DNA from: Dinoroseobacter sp049800775
GTDB lineage: Bacteria > Pseudomonadota > Alphaproteobacteria > Rhodobacterales > Rhodobacteraceae
Length of the DNA stretch: 64,000 nt
Assembly: GCF_049800775.1 (NCBI RefSeq)
Contig: NZ_JBNAFR010000004.1
Location: 1-64,000 of the forward strand
Reading direction: 5' to 3'
In this document: positions 53,395 to 61,539 of the stretch, one piece after another
Layout of the letters: each line of letters opens with the position of its first letter
Position numbering within the stretch: the stretch's first letter is position 1
Program-made: the position numbers and the translations under genes
The notes under the pieces: model-generated
Databases searched by the model: none
What the model was told of the DNA's origin: nothing
The model's input: the letters and a program-made list of their open reading frames with translations, nothing else

Positions 53395-53419
53395 CTGATA
53401 CGCATGGGACGGGCGGCGC

Positions 53420-53842
53420 TTAGCCGACCAGTTCGATCCCGGCAAAGAAATACGCGATCTCTTCGGCTGCGGTTTCCGGCGCGTCGGAACCGTGGACAGA
53501 GTTCTCGCCCACGCTCTGGGCGAACTCGGCGCGGATCGTGCCAGGTGCGGCATCAGCGGGGTTGGTCGCGCCCATGACTTCGCGGTTCTTGGCGATGGCG
53601 TCCTCGCCTTCCAGCACCTGAACGATCACCGGCTCGGAGGCCATGAATTCGCACAGCTCGTCATAGAAGGGACGCTCCTTGTGCACGCCGTAGAACACGC
53701 CAGCCTGCGCCTTGGTCATGTGGATGCGCTTCTGCGCAACGATCCGCAGCCCGGCCTCTTCGAACTTGGCGTTGATCTTGCCGGTCAGGTTCCGCTTGGT
53801 GGCGTCGGGTTTGATGATCGAAAATGTGCGCTGAATGGCCAT
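53420..53842 (-). CDS. ndk: Nucleoside diphosphate kinase
   Basis: Equilibrates (d)NTP pools by transferring phosphate from ATP through a phospho-histidine. The 140-residue protein shows MAIQRTFSIIKPDATKRN at the start, ERPFYDELCEFMASEPVIVQVLEGEDAI, the ATNPADAAPGTIRAEFA nucleotide loop and the active-site His in SVHGSDAPETA. Length is standard. The start at 53842 is the ATG of MAIQRTF; the frame upstream is spacer. It ends at a strong UUCG-type terminator. Confidence 0.97.
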   Translation of the reverse strand: MAIQRTFSIIKPDATKRNLTGKINAKFEEAGLRIVAQKRIHMTKAQAGVFYGVHKERPFYDELCEFMASEPVIVQVLEGEDAIAKNREVMGATNPADAAPGTIRAEFAQSVGENSVHGSDAPETAAEEIAYFFAGIELVG

Positions 53843-53992
53843 GGGCTTCGCTCCTTGGGTGTCTTTTGAAGGTCGTCCTGGCGGGCACGCCGCCGGAAAC
53901 TCGCGCGCCGCGTAACACGGCCCGGGCAGGTTGAAAAGACGTTCTTGCGCAGCAGCCCTTGCCCGGCCCGGACCCGCACGCTCCACCCCTCC

Positions 53993-54022
53993 TCATTGTT
54001 CCCCAAATACTCCCGCCGGAGG
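53993..54022. repeat. Dispersed CATTGTTCC..AAATACTC repeat (copy 3)
   Basis: TCATTGTTCC, CCAAATACTC and CCGCCGGAGG in sequence, 29 of 30 positions equal to copy 2 at 49147. It lies between the divergent ndk and ABC-F genes, about 150 bases upstream of ndk. Confidence 0.75.
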
Positions 54023-54085
54023 CGTCCCGTCCGTGCCCCACGCGCAGCCGTTGACAGGGCGCGCAAACCCCGCCACATCCCCCCC

Positions 54086-55942
54086 ATGCTGCGTATCGAA
54101 GACATCTCCTACTCGGTCGAGGGTCGCCCCCTGCTCGAGCATGCCTCCGCCGTCATCCCCACGGGCCACAAGGTCGGCCTCGTGGGCCGCAACGGCACGG
54201 GCAAAACCACCCTGTTTCGCCTGATCCGGGGGGAGCTGACCCTGGATACGGGCGAGATTTCCCTGCCCATGGGCGCACGGATCGGCGGGGTCAGCCAGGA
54301 GGTGCCGGGCAACGAGGTCTCGCTGCTGAATACGGTTCTGGCCGCCGACACCGAACGGGCCACCCTGCTGGCCGAGGCCGAGACCGCGACCGACCCCGGG
54401 CGGATCGCCGATATTCAGACCCGGCTCGCGGATATCGACGCCTGGTCGGCAGAGGCGCGGGCCTCGTCGATCCTGCGCGGCCTTGGCTTCACCGAGGCCG
54501 AAACGCATCAGCCCTGCTCGGCCTTCTCGGGCGGTTGGCGGATGCGCGTGGCACTGGCGGCGGTGCTTTTTTCGCAGCCCGACCTGTTGCTGCTCGACGA
54601 GCCGACCAACTATCTCGATCTCGAAGGCGCGCTCTGGCTCGAGGCCTATCTGGCGCGCTATCCCCATACGGTGCTGATCGTCAGCCATGACCGGGGCTTG
54701 CTGAACCGGGCGGTGGGCGGGATCCTCCATCTCGAGGACCGCAAGCTCACCTTCTATTCCGGCCCCTATGACCAATTCGCCCGCCAGCGCGCGGAAAAGC
54801 GCGCCCTGCAAGCCGCCGCCGCCCGCAAGCAAGAGGCCAAGCGCGCCCATCTGCAAAGCTTCGTCACCCGGTTCAAGGCCAAGGCGTCCAAGGCGAAACA
54901 GGCCCAGTCCCGGGTCAAGATGCTCGAGAAGATGGAGACGATCCGCGCCCCCGAGGACGCGGCGCGCACCGTGTTCAGCTTTCCCACCCCCGAAGAGCTG
55001 AGCCCCCCCATCGTCGCCACCGAGGGCGCGATGGTGGGCTATGACGGCACGCCGGTGCTGCGCAAACTGTCCCTGCGGATCGACCAGGACGACCGGATCG
55101 CCCTGCTGGGCCGCAATGGCGAGGGCAAATCAACCCTCTCGAAACTGCTGGCCGGACGGCTTGAGGCGATGGAGGGGCGCATGACCTCGTCCAACAAGCT
55201 GCGCATCGGGTTCTTTGCCCAGCATCAGGTCGATGAGCTGCGGGTCGAGGAGACGCCCCTCCAACATCTGCTGCGTGTCCGCCCCGCCGAGGGTCAGGCC
55301 AAGCTGCGCGCCCGTCTGGCCGGGTTCGGGTTGATGGCCGCGCAGGCCGAAACCGAGGTCGGGCGACTGTCCGGCGGGCAAAAGGCGCGGCTCTCGCTGC
55401 TATTGGCCACACTGGATGCGCCGCATCTGCTGATCCTCGATGAGCCGACCAACCACCTGGATATCGAAAGCCGCGAGGCGCTGGTCGAGGCGCTGACCGC
55501 CTATACCGGCGCGGTGATCCTCGTGAGCCACGACATGCACCTGCTGAGCCTCGTGGCGGACCGGCTCTGGCTGGTCAAGGATGGCCATGTGGCGCCCTAT
55601 GAGGAGGATCTGGAGGCCTATCGCAAGATGCTCCTGACCCCGGACAAGCCGCGCAAGCCCAAACCCGCCGCCGCCCCGGCGGCCAAGCGGCCCTCGCGCG
55701 ACGCGATCCTCGCCCTGCGGGCCGAGGTGCGCAAATGCGAGGAACGGGTGCAAAAGATCACGGCGATGCAGGAGAAGCTGTCGACCAAGCTCGCCGATCC
55801 CGCGCTCTATGAGGATGCCAAGGCCGGGGAGCTCGAAACCTGGAACAAGAAATACGCCGAGGTCATGGATGGGCTCGACCGGGCGGAGGCCATGTGGATG
55901 GCCGCGCTCGAAAAACTCGAGAAAGCCGAAAAGGCGGCCTGA
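54086..55942 (+). CDS. ABC-F family ATPase (Uup/YheS-like)
   Basis: A 618-residue soluble tandem-ATPase protein that acts on ribosomes rather than in transport. ABC domain 1 has GLVGRNGTGKTTLFRLI, SAFSGGWRMRVALA and LLLLDEPTNYLDLEG; domain 2 has ALLGRNGEGKSTLSKLL, RLSGGQKARLSLL and LILDEPTNHLDIESR. The arm region between them is basic and coiled (FARQRAEKRALQAAAARKQEAKRAHLQ). The C-terminal coiled coil (about residues 540-618) is Uup/YheS-like. The start at 54086 follows a GC-rich leader. It is convergent with 55947-56654. Confidence 0.92.
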   Translation: MLRIEDISYSVEGRPLLEHASAVIPTGHKVGLVGRNGTGKTTLFRLIRGELTLDTGEISLPMGARIGGVSQEVPGNEVSLLNTVLAADTERATLLAEAETATDPGRIADIQTRLADIDAWSAEARASSILRGLGFTEAETHQPCSAFSGGWRMRVALAAVLFSQPDLLLLDEPTNYLDLEGALWLEAYLARYPHTVLIVSHDRGLLNRAVGGILHLEDRKLTFYSGPYDQFARQRAEKRALQAAAARKQEAKRAHLQSFVTRFKAKASKAKQAQSRVKMLEKMETIRAPEDAARTVFSFPTPEELSPPIVATEGAMVGYDGTPVLRKLSLRIDQDDRIALLGRNGEGKSTLSKLLAGRLEAMEGRMTSSNKLRIGFFAQHQVDELRVEETPLQHLLRVRPAEGQAKLRARLAGFGLMAAQAETEVGRLSGGQKARLSLLLATLDAPHLLILDEPTNHLDIESREALVEALTAYTGAVILVSHDMHLLSLVADRLWLVKDGHVAPYEEDLEAYRKMLLTPDKPRKPKPAAAPAAKRPSRDAILALRAEVRKCEERVQKITAMQEKLSTKLADPALYEDAKAGELETWNKKYAEVMDGLDRAEAMWMAALEKLEKAEKAA

Positions 55943-55946
55943 GCGG

Positions 55947-56654
55947 CTATTCGCAGGCGGGCTGCGCGGGATCAGGATTGACCGGGCCGCAGCCGAAGAA
56001 CTGCGCCCTTGCGAAAAACAGATTGGGGTCGAGGCTTGTTCCGAACGTGTCCGGCGTCCCTTCGCGGGCGCTGACAAGTCGTAGACCGCGCACATATTGG
56101 AAAAAGAGCCGAAAGTGGAAGCTTTCGAGGGGGGCGACGCTGTCATGGGCATCCGAGGGCGTGATGGCACAGTCAAACGCCCCTTTGAGGCCCGGCATCA
56201 CCGCAGCCTCGGGAAAGAGATCCTGCGCCAAGGCCATCGTGACGACCGCATCCCCGAGCCCGAGCGAGCGTGGCGCCTGCGGCGTGAGCTCCAGGGCGAC
56301 ATATCCGTCGCTGGACACATAGCCGAGGCTTTGGACAAACCGCACCGGCGCAACCGGTCGACACCAGGCAAAGCGGGGCACCGCCGCGAGCACCGAGGAC
56401 AGGTTTGTCAGATCAAAGGTAAGGGTTTCGGGCGCCGGTTGATCCCGGATCTCGATCTGCAGAACGGCGCGATCAGGATAGAGCACCGGATAGATCCGGT
56501 CCCAGGCCAGCGTGGCCACCGAAAGGAGCGCCACAAGCAGCGCCACCAGCGCGTTGGCCGATTGCAGGGTCCCCCATTTCTGGTGGCGCCCGCACTCGGC
56601 ACAGACGCGGGCCTTGTCCCGCAAGGGATGTTTACAGAACCGACAGTCCGACAT
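55947..56654 (-). CDS. Zinc-ribbon membrane protein of unknown function
   Basis: A 235-residue protein with an N-terminal C4 zinc ribbon (CRFCKHPLRDKARVCAEC, residues 4-21), one membrane helix (ALVALLVALLSVATLAW, about residues 35-51) and a large C-terminal domain with a beta-rich look (LQIEIRDQPAPETLTFDLTN...CRPVAPVRFV...YVALELTPQAPRSLGL) and three cysteines in the last third. By the positive-inside rule the ribbon lies in the cytoplasm and the domain outside. The family is not recognised. Start at 56654. Confidence 0.65.
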   Translation of the reverse strand: MSDCRFCKHPLRDKARVCAECGRHQKWGTLQSANALVALLVALLSVATLAWDRIYPVLYPDRAVLQIEIRDQPAPETLTFDLTNLSSVLAAVPRFAWCRPVAPVRFVQSLGYVSSDGYVALELTPQAPRSLGLGDAVVTMALAQDLFPEAAVMPGLKGAFDCAITPSDAHDSVAPLESFHFRLFFQYVRGLRLVSAREGTPDTFGTSLDPNLFFARAQFFGCGPVNPDPAQPACE

Positions 56655-56757
56655 GACGCCCTGCTCCACCGCATGATCCGGGCCAGACTGGCCCCGCCAC
56701 ATCCAGAGCGCAAGGCTGGGGTTGCGGGATCAGCCCGAAGCGCCTATCGCTCCGGCT

Positions 56758-57384
56758 ATGACCAGCCCCGAAGCCATCACTGCCTTTGTTGCCCTGTTCG
56801 TCGTAATCGATCCCATCGGTCTCGCGCCGCTCTTCGTGGCCTTGACCCAGGGCATGGACGCCAAGGCAAGACGGGCCATCGCGCTGCGATCCTGCGGGGT
56901 CGCACTCGGTCTCTTGACCCTGTTCGGTGTTGCCGGCGAAGCCGTGCTGGGTTTTCTGGGCATCTCCATGCCGGCATTCCGGATCGCCGGGGGAATTTTG
57001 CTGTTTCTGACCGCTCTCGACATGCTGTTCGAGCGCCGTACGAAGCGACGCGAGGATCAGGCGGCCAGCAAAGAGGACAGCGCCACGGATGATCCGTCGG
57101 TCTTTCCGCTCGCCACGCCGCTGATCGCGGGCCCGGGTTCCATCGCAACGATGATCCTGCTGACCGGAGAGGCCGAGGCCGATTGGGTTCACAGTGCGGC
57201 GGTCCATGGGGTCATGGCGGTGGTCCTGTTCTGCGTTCTGGGCATGTTTCTTCTGGCCGGGGTGCTGGAGCGGCTGTTAGGTCAGGTCGGGATCAATGTC
57301 ATCACCCGCCTGCTGGGGATGCTTTTGGCGGCCCTGTCGGTGCAATTCGTGCTCAACGGGATGATCGATCTGGGAGTTTTGTAA
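56758..57384 (+). CDS. MarC family integral membrane protein
   Basis: A 208-residue inner-membrane protein with six helices, DUF/UPF0056-type. Typical segments are FVALFVVIDPIGLAPLFVAL, FRIAGGILLFLTALDMLF and PLATPLIAGPGSIATMILL, and the ending NVITRLLGMLLAALSVQFVLNGM. Function in the family is uncertain despite the historic link to multiple antibiotic resistance. The ATG at 56758 starts the conserved protein; the frame opens earlier without support. It is 42 bases upstream of the aspartic protease gene. Confidence 0.9.
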   Translation: MTSPEAITAFVALFVVIDPIGLAPLFVALTQGMDAKARRAIALRSCGVALGLLTLFGVAGEAVLGFLGISMPAFRIAGGILLFLTALDMLFERRTKRREDQAASKEDSATDDPSVFPLATPLIAGPGSIATMILLTGEAEADWVHSAAVHGVMAVVLFCVLGMFLLAGVLERLLGQVGINVITRLLGMLLAALSVQFVLNGMIDLGVL

Positions 57385-57412
57385 CCTCCCCCTCCCCCCT
57401 GCGTCAGGCTGT

Positions 57413-57424
57413 CCTATATATAGG
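57413..57424. promoter_or_regulatory. CCTATATATAGG palindrome at the protease start
   Basis: A perfect 12-bp AT-centred palindrome ends 2 bases before the ATG at 57427. The TATATA could be a -10 box, which would put the transcription start at or next to the start codon (leaderless mRNA). No convincing -35 was seen. Confidence 0.35.
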
Positions 57425-57426
57425 GC

Positions 57427-58014
57427 ATGGATGAAAACGCGATTGGCAATGTGATCTACCTTCTTCTACTGCTGGCCCTGGTGGGCGGCGGGACGCTGAT
57501 GGCGTTTCGCGGGCAGTTGGGGGCGATGCTGCGTACCGTAGGGGTCTGGGCGTTGCTCTTTGCCCTGGTGGTGATCGGCTATGGCATGTTCAACGACCAG
57601 CGCAGCATCGGTCTGCCGCAGCAGGCAGTGTTTGCTGAGGCCGGACGGGTCGAGATCCCGCGCAGCCGCGATGGCCATTACCATGTGGTGCTGGACGTGA
57701 ATGGCACACCGATCGAGTTCATCGTGGATACGGGCGCGAGCGAGGTCGTCCTGAGCCGCGCAGATGCTCTGCGGGCCGGCATCAACCCGGAGAACCTGAT
57801 GTTCTCGGGGCTTGCACAAACCGCCAATGGCCGCGTGGAAACAGCGCCGGTCAGGCTGCGAGAGGTCCGGCTCGGTGCGATCGAGGACGAGAATGTGCGC
57901 GCCGTGGTCAATGGCGGCGAGATGCGGAAATCGCTTCTGGGGATGAGCTATCTCAACAGTTTCGACCGGATCGAGATCAACGAAGGCCGCCTGATCCTCG
58001 AACGCGGCGCGTAA
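57427..58014 (+). CDS. Clan AA retropepsin-like aspartic protease
   Basis: A 195-residue membrane-anchored aspartic protease of the TIGR02281 type. Two N-terminal hydrophobic helices (VIYLLLLLALVGGGTLMAF and VGVWALLFALVVIGYGMF) are followed by a periplasmic retropepsin-like half-domain with the catalytic Asp in FIVDTGASEVVLS and the closing LLGMSYLNSFDRIEINEGRLIL. Function as a dimer is expected. No separate SD is visible; AGGG is only 2 bases from the ATG. Confidence 0.88.
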   Translation: MDENAIGNVIYLLLLLALVGGGTLMAFRGQLGAMLRTVGVWALLFALVVIGYGMFNDQRSIGLPQQAVFAEAGRVEIPRSRDGHYHVVLDVNGTPIEFIVDTGASEVVLSRADALRAGINPENLMFSGLAQTANGRVETAPVRLREVRLGAIEDENVRAVVNGGEMRKSLLGMSYLNSFDRIEINEGRLILERGA

Positions 58015-58023
58015 GGTGCCCGG

Positions 58024-58125
58024 GCGCTGTCCGCATGCGGACAGCGCGGTCGCACCGTCCCTCCTCTGACATGAGACGACCCGTCCATGCGACGCGGGTC
58101 CGCGTCATCCGCATGCGGATGACGC
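58024..58125. repeat. Paired-palindrome repeat element, copy B
   Basis: Two perfect 24-bp palindromes (58024-58047 and 58102-58125) with the common centre CCGCATGCGG and different arms (GCGCTGT versus GCGTCAT). Reverse-complemented, it lines up with copy A: palindrome, GGACCCGCGTCGC, spacer, palindrome. It sits between the convergent protease and DUF815 genes. Confidence 0.85.
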
Positions 58126-58137
58126 CATGGCCGGGCA

Positions 58138-58986
58138 TCAGCCACTGAGGGACACGCCGTGCCGGCCAGCCAAATCCGTGAAGAACTGCCACGCCACACG
58201 CCCGGACCGACCGCCCCGTGTCGCCTGCCATTCGATAGCCTCGGCGCGCAGGGTTTCCGGCGGAATCTTGACACCATAGGCCGCACAATAGCCGTCGATC
58301 ATGCTCAGATACTGGTCCTGATCGCAGGCATGGAAGCCCAGCCAAAGCCCGAACCGGTCCGATAGGGACACCTTCTCTTCCACCGCTTCGGAGGGGTTGA
58401 TGGCGCTCGAGCGTTCATTCTCGATCATGTCCCGCGGCATCAGGTGGCGCCGGTTCGACGTGGCATAGAACACCACATTCTCCGGCCGCCCGGCGATCCC
58501 GCCATCGAGCACCGCCTTCAGCGATTTGTAATGCTGATCGTCATGGCTGAAGCTCAGATCATCGCAATAGAGCACGAAGCGATGGTCCGGCGCGGCCCGC
58601 AGATGATCAAGCAGCCGTCCGATACTGGCCAGATCCTCGCGCGGGACCTCCACCAGCTTCAACGGCAAGCCCTGGCGCAGCACCTCCGCATGGACGGCCT
58701 TGACCAGCGAGGACTTCCCCATCCCGCGCGAGCCCCAGAGCAGCGCATTATTCGCCGCCATCCCGCGCGCAAACTGCAGCGTGTTCTCCAGCAGCGTATC
58801 CCGCGCCCGGGCGATCCCGACCAGCAGCGCGATATCCACCCGGTTCACATTCTCCACCGGCAGGACCGCTTCGGGCCGCTCCTGCCACAGAAAGGCATCG
58901 GCGGCGGTGAAATCCGGCGCGGCCAGGGGCGGCGGGGCGAGGCGCTCCAGCGCCTCGGCAATCCGCAGCATCACGTCGTCACTCAC
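58138..58986 (-). CDS. DUF815 P-loop ATPase
   Basis: A 282-residue AAA-like protein of the DUF815 family, function unknown. Walker A is LLWGSRGMGKSSLVKAV (about residue 82), Walker B FVLYCDDLSF, and there is a conserved FYATSNRRHLMPRDMIENE. It starts with GTG (58986), overlapping the tatC stop (GTGA). Its place at the end of tatABC is seen in Rhodobacterales and may be coincidental rather than functional. Confidence 0.88.
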   Translation of the reverse strand: MSDDVMLRIAEALERLAPPPLAAPDFTAADAFLWQERPEAVLPVENVNRVDIALLVGIARARDTLLENTLQFARGMAANNALLWGSRGMGKSSLVKAVHAEVLRQGLPLKLVEVPREDLASIGRLLDHLRAAPDHRFVLYCDDLSFSHDDQHYKSLKAVLDGGIAGRPENVVFYATSNRRHLMPRDMIENERSSAINPSEAVEEKVSLSDRFGLWLGFHACDQDQYLSMIDGYCAAYGVKIPPETLRAEAIEWQATRGGRSGRVAWQFFTDLAGRHGVSLSG

Positions 58987-59960
58987 GCCTTGCCGCCTCC
59001 GGTGGTCGGGGTGGTCGGGTCGTCCTCGTCCCGAAACTCGTCATAAAGAGGATCGTTCTCGAGATCCGGCTCCGCGTCATCCTCGTCCCAAAGGCCCTGC
59101 GCCCGCAGCTCCTTCTCGCGCTTTTTCTCAACGCGCCGCACCAGGAAGATCGACACCTCGTAGAGGCCGTAAACCACCACGAAGAGAATGAGCTGGGTCA
59201 CCACATCCGGCGGTGTCACCAGCGCGGCCAACAGCAGGATGCCCACCATCGCGTATTTGCGCACCGAGGCGAGCCCGGGCGCAGAGACAAGTCCCGCCTT
59301 GCCCATGAGCGTCAGCATCACCGGCAACTGAAAACACAAGCCAAAGGCCATGATGAATTTCAGCGTGATATCAAGGCTCTCGTTCACCTTGCCAAAGAAG
59401 GTGATGCGCACGCCCTCTGCTGTTTCCGGCACAACCAGCGTGTCCACCGGGATCTCGACCTCGGTGACCGCGCGGGACATCAGGTTGGCGAAAATCGAGC
59501 TGACATCGGCAAAGCCCAGAAAGAATGCCATCGCCAGCGGTGTCACGACGAAATGCGCGAAAGACGCACCGAGCAGGAACATGAAGGGTGAGGCGATGAT
59601 GAAGGGCAAAAACGCCGCTTTTTCCGTGCGATAGAGGCCCGGCGCCACGAAACGCCAGAGCTGATGCGCGATGACCGGGAAGGCCAGCGCAAAGCCAAAG
59701 ACCATCGAGATCCGGAACAGCGTGAACAGATATTCCTGAGGCGAGGTATACTGCAAGGTCGGCGACGGGTCGCCCAGCTCGCGCAGGGTTTCCTCGATCG
59801 GCACCAGCAGGAATTGCAGGATCGGCTCGGCCACGGTGAAGGCCAGCACGATCCCCACGATGAAGGCTGCAACCGAGCGGATCAGCCGCGTGCGCAGCTC
59901 GGCCAGATGCTCGATCAGCGGGGCGCTGGACTCTTCGATATCGTCATCGGATTTGGACAT
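58983..59960 (-). CDS. tatC: Twin-arginine translocase subunit TatC
   Basis: The 325-residue core of the Tat receptor, binding twin-arginine signal peptides. It has six helices and family motifs SSAPLIEHLAELRTRLIRS, YTSPQEYLFTLFRISMVFGFALAFPVIAHQLWRFVAPGLY, FFGKVNESLDITLKFIMAFGLCFQLPV and ALVTPPDVVTQLILFVVVYGLYEVSIFLV. The C-terminal 55 residues are acidic. It is 8 bases behind tatB and overlaps DUF815 by 4 bases. Confidence 0.97.
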   Translation of the reverse strand: MSKSDDDIEESSAPLIEHLAELRTRLIRSVAAFIVGIVLAFTVAEPILQFLLVPIEETLRELGDPSPTLQYTSPQEYLFTLFRISMVFGFALAFPVIAHQLWRFVAPGLYRTEKAAFLPFIIASPFMFLLGASFAHFVVTPLAMAFFLGFADVSSIFANLMSRAVTEVEIPVDTLVVPETAEGVRITFFGKVNESLDITLKFIMAFGLCFQLPVMLTLMGKAGLVSAPGLASVRKYAMVGILLLAALVTPPDVVTQLILFVVVYGLYEVSIFLVRRVEKKREKELRAQGLWDEDDAEPDLENDPLYDEFRDEDDPTTPTTGGGKA

Positions 59961-59968
59961 GGGGGCGC

Positions 59969-60445
59969 TCAGGCTTTGTCAGTTGTGGGCGGCGCAGAGG
60001 GCGCCGGGGCCGGGCTCTCGGCCGGCTCGGCGGCTGCGGTCGCGGCTGTGTCGGCAGCCTTGGCGGCGGCCTCCTTGTCGAGCCGCTCCTGCGCGTGCTT
60101 GGCGCTGACCTCGTGGATCTTGCGCGCGGCTTCGGCCCGGTCCTTGGAAAGTTTCGAGGTGTTCGAGCCAGGCTGCCATTTCTCGAAGGACGAGGCCGCG
60201 TCCTCCAGCCGGTCGATCCCCATCTTCTTGGGGTTCGCCGCATCCTTCAGGTCCTGGGCCATGTCCTTGACGCCGGACTCGTTGGCCGCGTCATCCATGG
60301 CCCGGCTGAATTCGCGCGCCATGCCCCGCATCTTGCCCGTGAACCGCCCGAGCGTGCGGAACAGCTTGGGCAAATCCTTGGGCCCCACGACGATCAGCGC
60401 GACAACGCCAACCACCAACAGCTCAGTCCAGCCGAGGTCAAACAT
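59969..60445 (-). CDS. tatB: Twin-arginine translocase subunit TatB
   Basis: A 158-residue single-span protein that with TatC forms the substrate receptor. It starts MFDLGWTELLVVGVVALIVVGPKDLPKLFRTLG, the TatB helix-hinge-amphipathic helix, followed by a charged helix (GKMRGMAREFSRAMDDAANES) and an Ala/Pro-rich tail. tatA ends 18 bases upstream and tatC starts 8 bases downstream. Confidence 0.96.
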   Translation of the reverse strand: MFDLGWTELLVVGVVALIVVGPKDLPKLFRTLGRFTGKMRGMAREFSRAMDDAANESGVKDMAQDLKDAANPKKMGIDRLEDAASSFEKWQPGSNTSKLSKDRAEAARKIHEVSAKHAQERLDKEAAAKAADTAATAAAEPAESPAPAPSAPPTTDKA

Positions 60446-60463
60446 CCTGCGATCCGATCCGGA

Positions 60464-60682
60464 TCAGACTTTGTCTTTTTCGGTCTCGGTCTCGGGCGTC
60501 ACATCGCGCGCCACTTCGGCCGTGTCTTCCAGCTCTTCCTTGCCCTCGGCCACGCCCTTCTTGAAGGAGGTGATGCCCTTGCCGACCTCGCCCATGAGCG
60601 AGCTGATCTTGCCGCGCCCGAAAAGCACGAGCACCACGACAGCGATGAGGAGAAGGCCGGGAAGACCGATATTGTTGAGCAT
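60464..60682 (-). CDS. tatA: Twin-arginine translocase subunit TatA
   Basis: A 72-residue pore-forming Tat component. It starts at 60682 with MLNNIGLPGLLLIAVVVLVLFGRGKISSLMGEVGKGI, a short N-terminal helix followed by the FGRGKI hinge and the amphipathic helix ITSFKKGVAEG. The frame extends upstream, but only this start gives a TatA-length protein. It is first of the tatABC-DUF815 operon. Confidence 0.96.
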   Translation of the reverse strand: MLNNIGLPGLLLIAVVVLVLFGRGKISSLMGEVGKGITSFKKGVAEGKEELEDTAEVARDVTPETETEKDKV

Positions 60683-60842
60683 GTGTCTGACTCCGTTAGC
60701 GTCGCGCCCCGGGACCGGGCCGCCTGTTATCCCCAGAGCTAGGCAAGCCCGCCGGGGATGAAAAGCGCCAAATGCCTGCGGCCCGGACAAGGCCCGTGAT
60801 TTGCGGGCCAGAGATCCGGGCAACGGGCATTGCCGCATGTAC

Positions 60843-60862
60843 CCTGACAGGTTAATGTCAGG
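60843..60862. promoter_or_regulatory. CCTGACA palindrome before the WYL regulator
   Basis: CCTGACA and TGTCAGG are perfectly inverted around GGTTAA and end 2 bases before the regulator's ATG. Likely the regulator's own operator, overlapping its translation start and facing the divergent tatA promoter. Confidence 0.65.
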
Positions 60863-60864
60863 AT

Positions 60865-61539
60865 ATGCCCGATCCTGCCCCTTCGTCCCGCGCGTCCCGG
60901 CTCCAGGACCTGATCCTGACGCTCCGGGATGGTCGCACCCATGTGGCGACGGATCTCGCCGCGCGGTTCGGCGTGACCGAGCGGACAATCTATCGGGATA
61001 TGGAACGGTTGCAGGCCGAAGGCGTGCCGGTGGCGGGCCGTCCGGGCAAGGGCTATGCCATGACCGCCGAGATCACCCTGCCCCCGCTGGCCCTGTCGCG
61101 CAGCGAGCTCGAAGCGCTCCATCTCGGTTTGTCGATCATCGGCGAGGCCGGCGACCCGGCCCTGCGCGCCGCCGCCGAAAGCCTGTCTCAGCGGCTCGAT
61201 GCGGTGCTGCCCGAGGATGGTCGCACCGCCGGGGCGGTCTGGGGCTTCACCCCGACCCCCACAGGCATGCAGGCCCGACATCTGGAGTTTCTGCCCACCC
61301 TGCGCGCGGCCTTGCGCGGGCGGCAGAAGCTCTCGGTCGTCCGGGACGGGATGCCTCACCGAATCCGGCCCCTGGCCCTGGAGTATTGGGGGCGGATCTG
61401 GGTTTGTGGTGCCTGGTGCGAGACCTGCAACCGGTTCCACGACATCCGGCTCGACGAGATCACCGAGGTGGAGGTGCTGCGCGCGCTCTTCGTCGAAGAG
61501 CCGGGCAAGGATGTCGCCGCCCTGCGCGCGGCCCGTTAA
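60865..61539 (+). CDS. YafY-type HTH/WYL transcriptional regulator
   Basis: A 224-residue regulator with an N-terminal HTH_11/DeoR-like domain (LQDLILTLRDGRTHVATDLAARFGVTERTIYRDMERLQAEGVPV) and a C-terminal WYL domain (LEYWGRIWVCGAWCETCNRFHDIRLDEITEVEVL), here with a YW-x-x-x-W core. It is divergent from tatA. The palindrome at 60843 touches the ATG, which suggests autoregulation. It ends convergent with the 61536 ABC ATPase, with 4 bases of overlap. Confidence 0.88.
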   Translation: MPDPAPSSRASRLQDLILTLRDGRTHVATDLAARFGVTERTIYRDMERLQAEGVPVAGRPGKGYAMTAEITLPPLALSRSELEALHLGLSIIGEAGDPALRAAAESLSQRLDAVLPEDGRTAGAVWGFTPTPTGMQARHLEFLPTLRAALRGRQKLSVVRDGMPHRIRPLALEYWGRIWVCGAWCETCNRFHDIRLDEITEVEVLRALFVEEPGKDVAALRAAR

